From NCBI GenBank assembly GCA_003221825.1, contig QHUE01000222.1:1-11609 (forward strand): a stretch of DNA of 11,609 nucleotides. Reading direction: 5' to 3'. The stretch is from Gemmatimonadota bacterium. Lineage in GTDB: Bacteria; Gemmatimonadota; Gemmatimonadetes; Gemmatimonadales; GWC2-71-9. Shown one piece after another: positions 1 to 6,431 of the stretch. Position numbers and translations under genes: made by a program. The notes below the pieces were generated by a model. The model was not told where the DNA came from. It saw only the letters and a program-made list of their open reading frames with translations, and ran no database searches. Numbering within the stretch: position 1 is the stretch's first letter; each line of letters opens with the position of its first letter.

Positions 1-217
1 CCGCGAGATGAATCACGGCATCCACGGGCTCGGCAAAGCACGCGCGCACGGAGACGTCGTTCGCGAGATCCAGCGGCACGGTCGCGAGGTTCGCGGCGGC
101 GGGACTCCCCGCGGCGCCCGGTCCCACGGCCGCGACCACGCTGTCGCCCTCGGCAAGGAGCCGGCGGACGACGCTCCGGCCCACGAAGCCGTTGGCGCCG
201 GTCACCAGCACCTTCAC
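1..217 (-). CDS. NAD-dependent epimerase/reductase, N-terminal fragment (probable GDP-4-keto-6-deoxymannose reductase or GDP-fucose synthase)
   Basis: Only the first 72 residues lie in the window; the rest runs off the left edge. The GTG start overlaps the gmd stop (GTGA, 214-217), so the two are translationally coupled. The protein opens with a Rossmann strand and a glycine-rich NAD(P) loop, TGANGFVG at residues 6-13. This is followed by a short alanine-rich stretch, PLDLAND near 48-54 and AVIHLA at 67-72, which is the start of an extended short-chain dehydrogenase (SDR) fold. Position directly behind gmd suggests it reduces or epimerises GDP-4-keto-6-deoxymannose, giving GDP-rhamnose or GDP-fucose. 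That substrate is inferred from context: the catalytic Tyr-Lys pair is outside the window, and another sugar-nucleotide epimerase is possible. Confidence 0.8.
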   Translation of the reverse strand, partial: MKVLVTGANGFVGRSVVRRLLAEGDSVVAAVGPGAAGSPAAANLATVPLDLANDVSVRACFAEPVDAVIHLA

Positions 218-1242
218 GCCAGCCGCTCCACATCGGCATCGACCATCATCTTCACGAGCTGCTCGAAGCTGACTTTGGGCGCCCACCCCAGCTCGCGCCT
301 GGCGCGGCTGGCGTCGGCGAGCAGCGTGTCGACTTCCGCGGGACGCACGAACCGGGGATCGATCTTCACGTACTTCTGCCAGTCGAGTCCCACGTGGCTG
401 AACGCCGCCGCGCACAGGTCGCGCACCGTGTGCATCGTGCCCGTCCCGACCACGTAGTCCTTCGGCTCAGGCTGCTGCAGCATGCGCCACATCGCCTCGA
501 CGTAGTCCCCGGCAAATCCCCAGTCGCGGCCCGAATCGAGGTTGCCGAGGCGCAGCTCGCCCGCCTTGCCGAGCTTGATGCGGGCGACGGCGTCGCTCAC
601 CTTGCGGGTGACGAACTCGAGGCCGCGGCGCGGCGACTCGTGGTTGAAGAGAATGCCGCTCACCGCGAACATCCCGTACGACTCCCGGTAGTTCACCGTG
701 ATCCAGTGGCCGTAGGCCTTGGCGACGCCGTACGGCGAGCGCGGGTAGAACGGCGTCGACTCGCGCTGCGGCGTCTCCACCGCCTTCCCGAACATCTCCG
801 ACGAGCTGGCCTGATAGAAGCGCGCCTGCGGATGCGCCAGGCGAATCGCTTCGAGCAGCCGGGTCACGCCGAGCGCGGTGAACTCGCCGGTGAGGACCGG
901 CTGGTTCCACGACGTCGGGACGAAGCTCTGGGCCGCGAGGTTGTAGACCTCGGCGGGCTTGGCGTCGCGAATGACTGTCGTCAGGGAGTGCTGGTCCAGC
1001 AGATCCGCGGCCACTACGTGGAGGCGGTCCAGCAGGTGCCCGATGCGCTCGTAGGAGTCGTGCGAGGTGCGTCGCACCACTCCGATCACCTCGTACCCCT
1101 TGTCCAGGAGCAGCTCGGCAAGATAGGAGCCGTCCTGCCCCGTGACGCCCGTAATCACGGCCGTCTTCCGCGGTTGCCGGGGTTGTCGAGCCTCGGTGGC
1201 CGGTTTAGGTTTAGGCCTCTTTGCGGCGCCCTTAGAACTCAT
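214..1242 (-). CDS. gmd: GDP-mannose 4,6-dehydratase
   Basis: This 342-residue protein has the hallmarks of GMD, which converts GDP-mannose to GDP-4-keto-6-deoxymannose, the entry point to GDP-fucose, GDP-rhamnose and related glycan precursors. Visible features are the cofactor loop TGVTGQDG (31-38), VVRRTS (55-60), ASSSEMFG (145-152, with Glu149 and a Ser where many members have the catalytic Thr), the YGVAK Tyr-Lys pair (Tyr171, Lys175), NHESPRRG (200-207) and GNLDSGRDWGFAGDYVEAMW (233-252). Length is normal apart from an unusual N-terminal extension of about 26 residues rich in Lys, Arg and Pro, ahead of the first strand. The ATG at 1242 has no clear Shine-Dalgarno sequence and lies 14 bp from the divergent rpmB start. 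An internal GTG at codon 29 would remove most of the first strand, so the long form is kept. It overlaps the downstream epimerase by 4 nt. Confidence 0.95.
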   Translation of the reverse strand: MSSKGAAKRPKPKPATEARQPRQPRKTAVITGVTGQDGSYLAELLLDKGYEVIGVVRRTSHDSYERIGHLLDRLHVVAADLLDQHSLTTVIRDAKPAEVYNLAAQSFVPTSWNQPVLTGEFTALGVTRLLEAIRLAHPQARFYQASSSEMFGKAVETPQRESTPFYPRSPYGVAKAYGHWITVNYRESYGMFAVSGILFNHESPRRGLEFVTRKVSDAVARIKLGKAGELRLGNLDSGRDWGFAGDYVEAMWRMLQQPEPKDYVVGTGTMHTVRDLCAAAFSHVGLDWQKYVKIDPRFVRPAEVDTLLADASRARRELGWAPKVSFEQLVKMMVDADVERLA

Positions 1243-1256
1243 TGTCGGATCGAACT

Positions 1257-1448
1257 ATGGCTCGAGTGTGTGAGATTTGTGGCAAGGGTCCCATCACCGG
1301 ACATAACGTCAGCCACGCGAACAACAAGACCCCCCGCCGCTGGTACCCCAACCTACAGCGCGTCCGGGTCGTCGTGAACGGCGTCGTGCGCCGCATCCGC
1401 GTCTGCACGCAGTGCATCAAATCGAATCGCGTGGCGAAAGCGTCCTAG
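1257..1448 (+). CDS. rpmB: 50S ribosomal protein L28 (zinc-ribbon form)
   Basis: This is a 63-residue L28 of the large ribosomal subunit. The ATG at 1257 gives the family N-terminus MARVCEICGKGP; a TTG 15 nt upstream would add five residues not typical of the family. Two Cys pairs, C5/C8 and C50/C53, form the probable zinc site, so this is the cysteine-containing variant. NNKTPRRWYPN (22-32) is the typical L28 core. A weak ribosome site (GGA, 1247-1249) lies 7 nt before the start. The gene stands alone: gmd diverges 14 bp upstream and a hairpin terminator follows 17 nt after the stop. Its promoter must lie within the 5' coding part of gmd. A weak -10-like TAGAAC (1233-1238) is the best I can see there. 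Confidence 0.95.
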   Translation: MARVCEICGKGPITGHNVSHANNKTPRRWYPNLQRVRVVVNGVVRRIRVCTQCIKSNRVAKAS

Positions 1449-1465
1449 GGACACGCCGCCCAAGA

Positions 1466-1493
1466 AAAAAGGGACCCTTCCGGGTCCCTTTTT
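1466..1493. terminator. Bidirectional intrinsic terminator between rpmB and rplQ
   Basis: A perfect 12-bp inverted repeat: AAAAAGGGACCC (1466-1477) pairs with its complement at 1482-1493 around a TTCC tetraloop. The GC core is GGGACCC/GGGTCCC. On the plus strand the stem ends in a T-run and on the minus strand the A-run becomes a T-run, so it can end both rpmB (+) and the alpha operon after rplQ (-). It sits centrally in the 66-nt convergent gap. Confidence 0.93.
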
Positions 1494-1514
1494 CGTTTTG
1501 ACGCCTCACCCCGG

Positions 1515-1871
1515 TCACTCCGCCAACAGCTCGATGCGGGCGATGTCAGCACCGTCGCCGACGCGATGCCCCAGCTTCACGATCCGCGTGTAGCCACCGG
1601 GACGCGCAGCAAACCGTTTCCCGATCTCGGCGAACAGCTTGGTCGTGACGGCCTTGTCCTTGAGGCGGCGCTCGACGAGCCGGCGCGCGTGCAAGTCGCC
1701 GCGGCGCGCGAGCGTGATCAGCCGCTCCGCGAACGGACGCAGCTCCTTCGCCTTCGCCTCGGTCGTCTGGATGCCGCCGTGCAGGAAGAGGCTCGTCGCC
1801 ATGTTATTCAGCGTCGCCTTCTTGTGGCTCGACGTGCGCGAGAGCTGCCGTCCCTTGGCGCGGTGCCGCAT
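1515..1871 (-). CDS. rplQ: 50S ribosomal protein L17
   Basis: A 118-residue L17, recognised by the N-terminus MRHRAKGRQLSRTSSHK, the LNNMATSLFLHG segment (21-32) and the C-terminal half GGYTRIVKLGHRVGDGADIA. L17 sits near the peptide exit tunnel of the large subunit. Length matches the short bacterial form with no C-terminal extension. The ATG overlaps the rpoA stop by one base (TAATG, 1869-1873), so translation is probably coupled. It is the last gene of the alpha operon, followed by the hairpin at 1466-1493. Confidence 0.97.
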   Translation of the reverse strand: MRHRAKGRQLSRTSSHKKATLNNMATSLFLHGGIQTTEAKAKELRPFAERLITLARRGDLHARRLVERRLKDKAVTTKLFAEIGKRFAARPGGYTRIVKLGHRVGDGADIARIELLAE

Positions 1872-2938
1872 TACTCGTCCTCGGTCCCCGTGAGCTGCGC
1901 CAGCGGCGCGCTGCCCGGATCGATGATCCGGATCTCGCCGCCGGCCGTCTCCTCGAGCTGCATCCCGAAGTTCAAGCCCTCACGACGCAGCAGCTCGGCG
2001 ATTTCACCCAGCGCCTTCTCGCCGACGTTCTTGACCTTCAGGAGATCGTCTTCCTTGTAGCGCACCAGGTCGCCGAGCGTCCGGATGTTCGAGTTCTTGA
2101 GCGAGTTCACGGACCTCACCGACAGCCCGGCGTCGTCGATGGCGCGGCTCAGCACGTCGCGCAGCCGGCCGCCTTCAGACCCGCCGTTGCCGGCCCCCTC
2201 CGGTTCACCGGGGACGATCGGCACCTTGCCGAAGTCGACGAAGAAGCGGAAGTGCTCCTGCGCGAGCGCCGCGGCATACGCCACCGCGTCCTCGGGCGAG
2301 ATCGTGCCGTTCGTCTCGACGGTCAGCGTGAGCCGGTCGTAGTCGGTGCGCTGCCCGACGCGCGTCTCCGCCACGGTGAAGTTCGCGCGGCGCACCGGAT
2401 TGTAGATCGAGTCGATCCGTACGACGTCCACCGCCAGCGTGCGATCGACGGGATGCTGCTCCGCCTCGACGTAGCCGCGGCCCTTGTTCACGTACAGCTC
2501 GCCGGAGATGTCGCGGTCGTCCTGCACCGTGAAGAGCAGCTGCTCGGAATTCACGATCGACACCGACCCGTGCTGCTCGAGATCGCGCGCGTAGACGGGA
2601 CCGGCTTTCTCCACCTTGAAGCGGAGGACGGCCTCGTCGACTTCGGGCGCGAGCACCAGCGTCAGCTGCTTGAGACGCTGGATGATCTGATGCACGTCCT
2701 CGACGACGCCCGGAATGGTCTGATGCTCGTGCACGACGCCGTCGATGCGAAATGCCCAGACCGCGGCACCGCGCAGCGAGGAGAGCAGCAGCCGGCGGAG
2801 TGAATTGCCCAGTGTGTAGCCGTAGCCCCGCTCCAACGGCTGGAGCCGGAACTCGGCGGAATTCGGGTTGTCCTCACGCTTGGTCATTTCGACCAGGTGC
2901 GGCCGGACCAACCCCGTCAAATCAAGTGTCGTAATCAC
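1871..2938 (-). CDS. rpoA: DNA-directed RNA polymerase alpha subunit
   Basis: A 355-residue alpha subunit. The N-terminal assembly domain (about 1-240) carries LEPLERG-like QPLERGYGYTLGNSLRRLLLSSL (33-55), the dimerisation and beta-binding region. A Gly/Glu-rich linker (about 242-258) leads to the C-terminal domain (about 265-330). There VRSVNSLKNSNI (274-285) and LKVKNVGEKAL (300-310) are the DNA- and activator-contact helices; Arg275 and Asn278 correspond to E. coli Arg265 and Asn268. About 25 mostly acidic residues follow and are not part of the core fold. The start is GTG and overlaps the rpsD stop (GTGA, 2935-2938). The stop overlaps the rplQ start by one base. Its place between rpsD and rplQ is the usual one. 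Confidence 0.98.
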   Translation of the reverse strand: MITTLDLTGLVRPHLVEMTKREDNPNSAEFRLQPLERGYGYTLGNSLRRLLLSSLRGAAVWAFRIDGVVHEHQTIPGVVEDVHQIIQRLKQLTLVLAPEVDEAVLRFKVEKAGPVYARDLEQHGSVSIVNSEQLLFTVQDDRDISGELYVNKGRGYVEAEQHPVDRTLAVDVVRIDSIYNPVRRANFTVAETRVGQRTDYDRLTLTVETNGTISPEDAVAYAAALAQEHFRFFVDFGKVPIVPGEPEGAGNGGSEGGRLRDVLSRAIDDAGLSVRSVNSLKNSNIRTLGDLVRYKEDDLLKVKNVGEKALGEIAELLRREGLNFGMQLEETAGGEIRIIDPGSAPLAQLTGTEDE

Positions 2939-3570
2939 TTGGAATAGAGCTCGACGATTAACTGTTCTTGTGCCGCGATCGGAATGGCGTCGCGGGTCGG
3001 CCGCTCGGTCATCCGGCCCAGCACTTTGTCAGTGTCCACCTGGATCCACGAAACGGGTTGTCCACGCCCAAACTGCTCGAGCGCGACCTTCACCAAGACG
3101 AGCTCGCGGCTCGCATCGGCGACTTTCACTTCCTCGCCCAGCCGCACGCGATAGGACGGAATGTCCAGCACGCGGCCGTTGACCAGGATATGGCGGTGCC
3201 GCACGAGCTGGCGCGCCTGTTTGCGCGACGTCGCGAAGCCCATCCGGTACACGAGGTTGTCCAGCCGGCTCTCCAGCGCGACGAGCAGCGCCTCGCCCGT
3301 GACGCCGGGCTCTTTCAGCACGCGCTCGAAGATGTTGCGGAACTGGCGCTCGGAGAGTCCGTAGATCCGTTTCACCTTCTGTTTTTCACGCAGCTGCTTC
3401 GCGTACTCCGACGCCTTGCGACGCCGCCCGGTCGACTGGCCGTGCTGCCCCGGCGCGTAGGCGCGCCGCTCGACCGCGCATTTCTCAGTCAGGCAGCGCG
3501 TGCCCTTGAGAAACAGCTTGGTGCCTTCGCGCCGGCACAGCTTGCAGACGGGACCCGTGTAGCGTGCCAT
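2935..3570 (-). CDS. rpsD: 30S ribosomal protein S4 (zinc-binding form)
   Basis: A 211-residue S4, a primary 16S rRNA binder that nucleates assembly of the 30S body. The N-terminus has a zinc-type Cys set, C9, C12, C26 and C31, so this is the cysteine-containing variant. YAPGQHG (38-44) and EKQKVKRIYGLSERQF (62-77) are family signatures. The S4 RNA-binding domain runs from about 101 to 165 (SRLDNLVYRMGFATSRKQAR, 101-120). The ATG start lies 3 nt after the stop of the S13-S11 ORF, and the stop overlaps rpoA. In other bacteria S4 represses its own operon by binding the mRNA near rpsM; no such structure could be assigned here by eye. Confidence 0.97.
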   Translation of the reverse strand: MARYTGPVCKLCRREGTKLFLKGTRCLTEKCAVERRAYAPGQHGQSTGRRRKASEYAKQLREKQKVKRIYGLSERQFRNIFERVLKEPGVTGEALLVALESRLDNLVYRMGFATSRKQARQLVRHRHILVNGRVLDIPSYRVRLGEEVKVADASRELVLVKVALEQFGRGQPVSWIQVDTDKVLGRMTERPTRDAIPIAAQEQLIVELYSK

Positions 3571-3573
3571 GCG

Positions 3574-4266
3574 TCAAACCCGCCGTTTCTTGGGCGGGCG
3601 GCACCCGTTGTGCGGAATCGGCGTCACGTCGCGGATCGACCGGATTTGCAGCCCCGCGCTGGCGAGCGCCTGAATGGCGGACTCGCGGCCGGAGCCGGGA
3701 CCCTGCACGCGCACGTGCACACGCTTCACGCCGAGGTTCAATGCTTCGCTCGCCGCCTGGTCGGCCGCCACGGTGGCGGCGAAGGGCGTCGACTTCTTGG
3801 AGCCCTTGAACCCAGCTTTGCCGGACGAGCCCCAGGTGATCGCGTTGCCCTGCAGGTCGGTGATCGTGATGAGCGTGTTGTTGAACGTCGCGGTGACGTG
3901 TGCGATGCCTTCCGCCTCGACGACTTTCTTGGCGCGCTTCGCGCCCGCCGCGCGTGCTGTGCGCTGGCCGCGCACCGGCAGATTCTTGCGATGGCGGCCC
4001 CCGCGATACGTTCCGATGTCCATCAACCGCTTGATGTTCATCGCGATTTCCGTGCGGAGCGCGCCTTCCACTTTGTAGTCCCGCTCGATCACCTGGCGCA
4101 GCCGGGCGACCTCGGCGTCGCGCAGATCGCGCACCCGCGCGTCCGGGCTGATGCCCGTCTCCGCGAGAATCTTGACCGAGTTGCTGGGACCGATGCCGAA
4201 GATGTACGGAAGTGCGTACTGGATTTTTTTATCGCGCGGCAAATCCACGCCTGCAATACGAGCCAT
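3574..4266 (-). CDS. Fused 30S ribosomal proteins S13 and S11 in one ORF (rpsM-rpsK)
   Basis: One uninterrupted 230-residue frame contains S13 and then S11. Residues 1-103 are S13: MARIAGVDLPRDKK, the YIFGIG helix-hairpin-helix (21-26), YKVEGALRTEI, IGTYRGGRHRKNLPVRGQRT (84-103). Residues from about 104 to 230 are S11: a basic tail ARAAGAKRAKK, EGIAHVTATFNNT (119-131), GKAGFKGSKKSTPFA (149-163), VQGPGSGRE (187-195) and DVTPIPHNGCRPPKKRRV (213-230). S13 lacks its usual basic C-terminal tail of roughly 15-20 residues, which in other ribosomes reaches P-site tRNA. S11 seems complete except for its own start. The ATG has a good ribosome site (GGGAG about 6 nt upstream), and rpmJ ends 8 nt before. 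An in-frame GTG at codon 98 could in principle start S11 separately but has no Shine-Dalgarno. All signature motifs are intact, so it is not decayed. Confidence 0.93.
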   Translation of the reverse strand: MARIAGVDLPRDKKIQYALPYIFGIGPSNSVKILAETGISPDARVRDLRDAEVARLRQVIERDYKVEGALRTEIAMNIKRLMDIGTYRGGRHRKNLPVRGQRTARAAGAKRAKKVVEAEGIAHVTATFNNTLITITDLQGNAITWGSSGKAGFKGSKKSTPFAATVAADQAASEALNLGVKRVHVRVQGPGSGRESAIQALASAGLQIRSIRDVTPIPHNGCRPPKKRRV

Positions 4267-4274
4267 GCCTCTCC

Positions 4275-4391
4275 CTAACCCTGCCGCTGTTTATGCTTGG
4301 GGTTACGCTTGCAGATCACGCGAATCACGCCCCGGCGCGTCACGACTTTGCAGTGCTCGCAGATGGGGCGCACGCTCGAACGTACCTTCAA
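4275..4391 (-). CDS. rpmJ: 50S ribosomal protein L36 (zinc-binding form)
   Basis: A 38-residue L36, starting MKVRSSVRPICEHCK and ending NPKHKQRQG. The zinc ligands C11, C14, C27 and H33 are all present. The start is TTG at 4391, chosen because it gives the exact family N-terminus and has CCGGAG 7 nt upstream; longer starts in the same frame add non-family residues. It is the first gene of the alpha operon here, followed 8 nt later by the S13-S11 ORF. The usual upstream partners (infA, map, secY) are absent from this side; an NTF2-like gene is 92 nt upstream instead. Confidence 0.94.
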   Translation of the reverse strand: MKVRSSVRPICEHCKVVTRRGVIRVICKRNPKHKQRQG

Positions 4392-4398
4392 CAGGCGG

Positions 4399-4404
4399 CT
4401 CCGG
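4399..4404 (-). promoter_or_regulatory. Ribosome-binding site of rpmJ
   Basis: CCGGAG on the minus strand, 7 nt before the TTG codon. It decides the TTG start over longer in-frame alternatives. Confidence 0.65.
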
Positions 4405-4412
4405 AAAAGTGA

Positions 4413-4439
4413 CAAATATTCTGGCTGAGCCGTGAACAA
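4413..4439 (-). promoter_or_regulatory. Candidate promoter region of the alpha operon (AT-rich island)
   Basis: The 92-nt gap between the NTF2-like gene and rpmJ holds the only AT-rich patch nearby. On the minus strand TTGTTC (4434-4439) is followed after 15 nt by TATTTG (4413-4418), with overlapping AATATT (4415-4420). Neither match nor spacing is good for a sigma-70 promoter, so this is only the most likely place for one. Alternatively rpmJ is read through from pyrF. Confidence 0.25.
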
Positions 4440-4483
4440 TAGACGGGGTGGGAACTTCACGCAAGGGGCCACACGACAATCGA

Positions 4484-4900
4484 TTACGGGGCACTCCGCA
4501 GTTCCACGAGACGCCATTCCCGGCCGATCAAACGGTAGCCGAGAAACAACGTTTCGCGTCGCAATTCCGCGGTTCCGGCGACGACGTAGTGGCGGGCCAG
4601 CTCTACAAACCCTTTGCCCGGCTCCACCTCACGGATCGCCGTCACGTCGAGTCCGCGCTCCTCGGCGGGCCGAAAGTAGCGCCGCAACAGCTCCACGGCC
4701 TGAGGCCGCTCCAGGGGTGACGACGGGTCGGCGCCAGGGATCTGCAACACGATGTTCGAGCTCTGGCCGACGAGCGCCTGCGGGTCGTGCGCGGACCACG
4801 CCGCCTTGGCACGGGCCGCGGCATCGGACAGCGTGGCTTGGCCCCGCGCCGGGATCGGCAGCAGCGCCAGCGCGGATAGGGAGAGCCAGGCCGTTCGCAT
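4484..4900 (-). CDS. Exported NTF2-like small protein of unknown function
   Basis: A 138-residue protein with a probable signal peptide: MRTAW, a hydrophobic run SLSALALLPIP, then ARGQA with cleavage likely near residue 22. The mature part looks like the NTF2/SnoaL cone fold: an N-terminal helix (DAAARAKAAWSAHDPQAL, 26-43), a strand (NIVLQIPG, 49-56), a helix with QAVELLRRYF (67-76), and strands containing GFVELARHYVV (97-107), ETLFLGYRLI (115-124) and WRLVELR (128-134). It resembles the small exported DUF4783-type proteins; that family assignment is from memory. No catalytic residues can be named. It follows pyrF by 18 nt and precedes rpmJ by 92 nt, so it probably ends the smpB-to-pyrF transcription unit. 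Confidence 0.7.
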   Translation of the reverse strand: MRTAWLSLSALALLPIPARGQATLSDAAARAKAAWSAHDPQALVGQSSNIVLQIPGADPSSPLERPQAVELLRRYFRPAEERGLDVTAIREVEPGKGFVELARHYVVAGTAELRRETLFLGYRLIGREWRLVELRSAP

Positions 4901-4918
4901 GGGATTGCCTGATACCCC

Positions 4919-5599
4919 TCAGTCGAGCGCTTCGACCAGGCGCTGATAAGCGGCGACGGGATCGCGTGCCCCGGTGATCGGGCGGCCGACCACCAGATGG
5001 GTGGCGCCGCGGCGCACGGCTTCGGCCGGTTCGATGGTCCGAACTTGATCGCCGGCCGCGTCACCTTGGGCGCGAATGCCGGGAACGACGATCCACGGAT
5101 CGGGACCCAGCGCTTCACGCAGCAGACCCACCTCCTGCCCCGAGGTGACGACGCCGCGCAACCCCGCCTGCAACGCCATCCGCGCGAGTCGCTCGGCCTC
5201 GAAGCCGACATCGGGCACGCCGCGGCCCAACACCCCCTCGAGCTCGGCGGCGTCGTGCGAAGTCAGTACCGTGACGCCGACGAGCGCAAGATCGGAGCCC
5301 GCAGCGTGGGCTGCGGCGGTCAGCATGGCGCGCCCGCCCAGGCAATGCACCGTCGTCATCGACACACCGAGCTCACGGGCCGCGCTCACGGCGCTCGCCA
5401 CGATGTTCGGAATGTCGTGCCACTTGAGATCGAGAAAGACGCGGATACCGCGCCGCGTGAATTCCGCGACGAGTGACGGGCCCTCGCGCCCAAACAGTAC
5501 AGCGCCGATTTTCGCCCACCGCAGACCCGGCAAACGTTCGGCCAGTGCCAGCGCCTCGCGCCCGTTGGGCAGATCGAACGCGACGATCAGCTCAGCCAC
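4919..5599 (-). CDS. pyrF: Orotidine 5'-phosphate decarboxylase
   Basis: A 226-residue enzyme for the last step of UMP synthesis, OMP to UMP plus CO2. The class I signature is present: Asp57-x-Lys59-x-x-Asp62 in FLDLKWHDIPN (55-65), with Asp9 in IVAFDLPNG and Lys30 in RWAKIG as substrate contacts. GVTVLTS, VVTSGQE and VVPGIRAQGDAAGDQVR (phosphate-binding loop region), and the late HLVVGRPITGARDP segment, fit the TIM barrel. The start is GTG at 5599; the frame is open further upstream for 43 codons, but those codons overlap pyrD in another frame and lack family similarity. It overlaps the end of pyrD by 8 nt, so the two pyrimidine genes are coupled. Confidence 0.96.
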   Translation of the reverse strand: MAELIVAFDLPNGREALALAERLPGLRWAKIGAVLFGREGPSLVAEFTRRGIRVFLDLKWHDIPNIVASAVSAARELGVSMTTVHCLGGRAMLTAAAHAAGSDLALVGVTVLTSHDAAELEGVLGRGVPDVGFEAERLARMALQAGLRGVVTSGQEVGLLREALGPDPWIVVPGIRAQGDAAGDQVRTIEPAEAVRRGATHLVVGRPITGARDPVAAYQRLVEALD

Positions 5600-6431
5600 G
5601 CGCCAGCTCCCGGGCGATGCGCTCCGGGACCCGCGGATCCGCGAGCGCCGCCGTTCCGATGGCCACGAGCGCGGCACCCGCGGCGAGGTATTCGCGAGCG
5701 TCGGCGACGTTGCGAACACCACCCACACCGATCACCGGCATGCCGACGAGCTCGTGCACGCGGCGGGTCGCGAGCACACCGATGGGCAGGAGCGCGGGGC
5801 CACTCAACCCGCCGCTGCCATTGCCCAGCCGCTTATCGAGGAGACCCGGCATGGTGTTGACCAGCGACACCGCCTCCGCACCTGCATCGCGTGCGACGCG
5901 CGCCATGGCCGGGATGTCGGGGAGCACTGGCGACAATTTAACCGCGAGCGGCCGCGTGGACACCTGCCGGCACGCGCGCACCAGCTCGGCCAGGCTGGCC
6001 GGCTCGGCGCCGAACTCCAGGCCACCGGCCTGGGTGTTGGGACACGACGCATTCACTTCGAACGCCGTGATCGCGGCGAGCGGTGTGAGTCGTTCGATCA
6101 CCCGCACGTAGTCCGCGACCGTCGCGCCGGCGACGTTCACGATGATCCGCGCGCGCGCCAGGCGCTGCGCGAGCCACGGCAGCTCGTGCTCGGCCACGCG
6201 TTCGACGCCCGGATTCGCCAATCCCACCGCGTTCAGCATCCCCCCGCGGAACTCGGCGACGCGCAGCGCGGGATGACCCTGCCGTGGCTCAGGCGTGACG
6301 GCCTTGGTGACGATGCCGCCGAGTGAATCGAGATCGAGGACGTGATCCAACTCGCAGCCGAAGCCGGCGGTGCCAGCAGCAAGGAGGATCGGGTTCTGGA
6401 AGGTGGTGCCGAACAGCTCTACCGCGCTCAC
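5592..6431 (-). CDS. pyrD: Dihydroorotate dehydrogenase, class 1B-like catalytic subunit
   Basis: A 279-residue flavoprotein that oxidises dihydroorotate to orotate. The FMN-binding TIM barrel starts with LFGTTFQNPILLAAGTAGFG (6-25). KAVTPEPRQGHP (43-54) and MLNAVGLANPG (65-75) follow. The active-site loop is NASCPNTQAGG (127-137) with Cys130 as catalytic base, which marks class 1; the NTMPG/GGLSGPA region (192-213) and GVGGVRNVADA (235-245), AIGTA (257-261) fit class 1B. Class 1B enzymes normally work with PyrK, which is not in this window. The loop between NTMPG and GGLSGPA looks about six residues shorter than I expect. GTG start overlaps the amidase stop (GTGA, 6428-6431); the end overlaps pyrF by 8 nt. 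Confidence 0.93.
   Translation of the reverse strand: MSAVELFGTTFQNPILLAAGTAGFGCELDHVLDLDSLGGIVTKAVTPEPRQGHPALRVAEFRGGMLNAVGLANPGVERVAEHELPWLAQRLARARIIVNVAGATVADYVRVIERLTPLAAITAFEVNASCPNTQAGGLEFGAEPASLAELVRACRQVSTRPLAVKLSPVLPDIPAMARVARDAGAEAVSLVNTMPGLLDKRLGNGSGGLSGPALLPIGVLATRRVHELVGMPVIGVGGVRNVADAREYLAAGAALVAIGTAALADPRVPERIARELARG

Noticed and set aside
3574..4266. S13-S11 ORF as a pseudogene or frameshift product
   Set aside because: No frame change is visible at the junction and all signature motifs of both proteins are intact; a precise deletion (real or assembly) is the only alternative.
2968..4278. Long plus-strand ORF (436 codons) over rpsD and the S13-S11 gene
   Set aside because: It is the antisense frame of clear ribosomal genes in GC-rich DNA; the translation is Arg/His/Ala-rich with no domain.
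5600..5728. Upstream extension of pyrF to an ATG at 5728
   Set aside because: These 43 codons lie inside pyrD in another frame and resemble no decarboxylase; the GTG at 5599 gives the family N-terminus.
5076..6326. Plus-strand ORF of 416 codons opposite pyrF and pyrD
   Set aside because: Antisense to two well-supported enzymes; composition typical of a GC-rich shadow frame.
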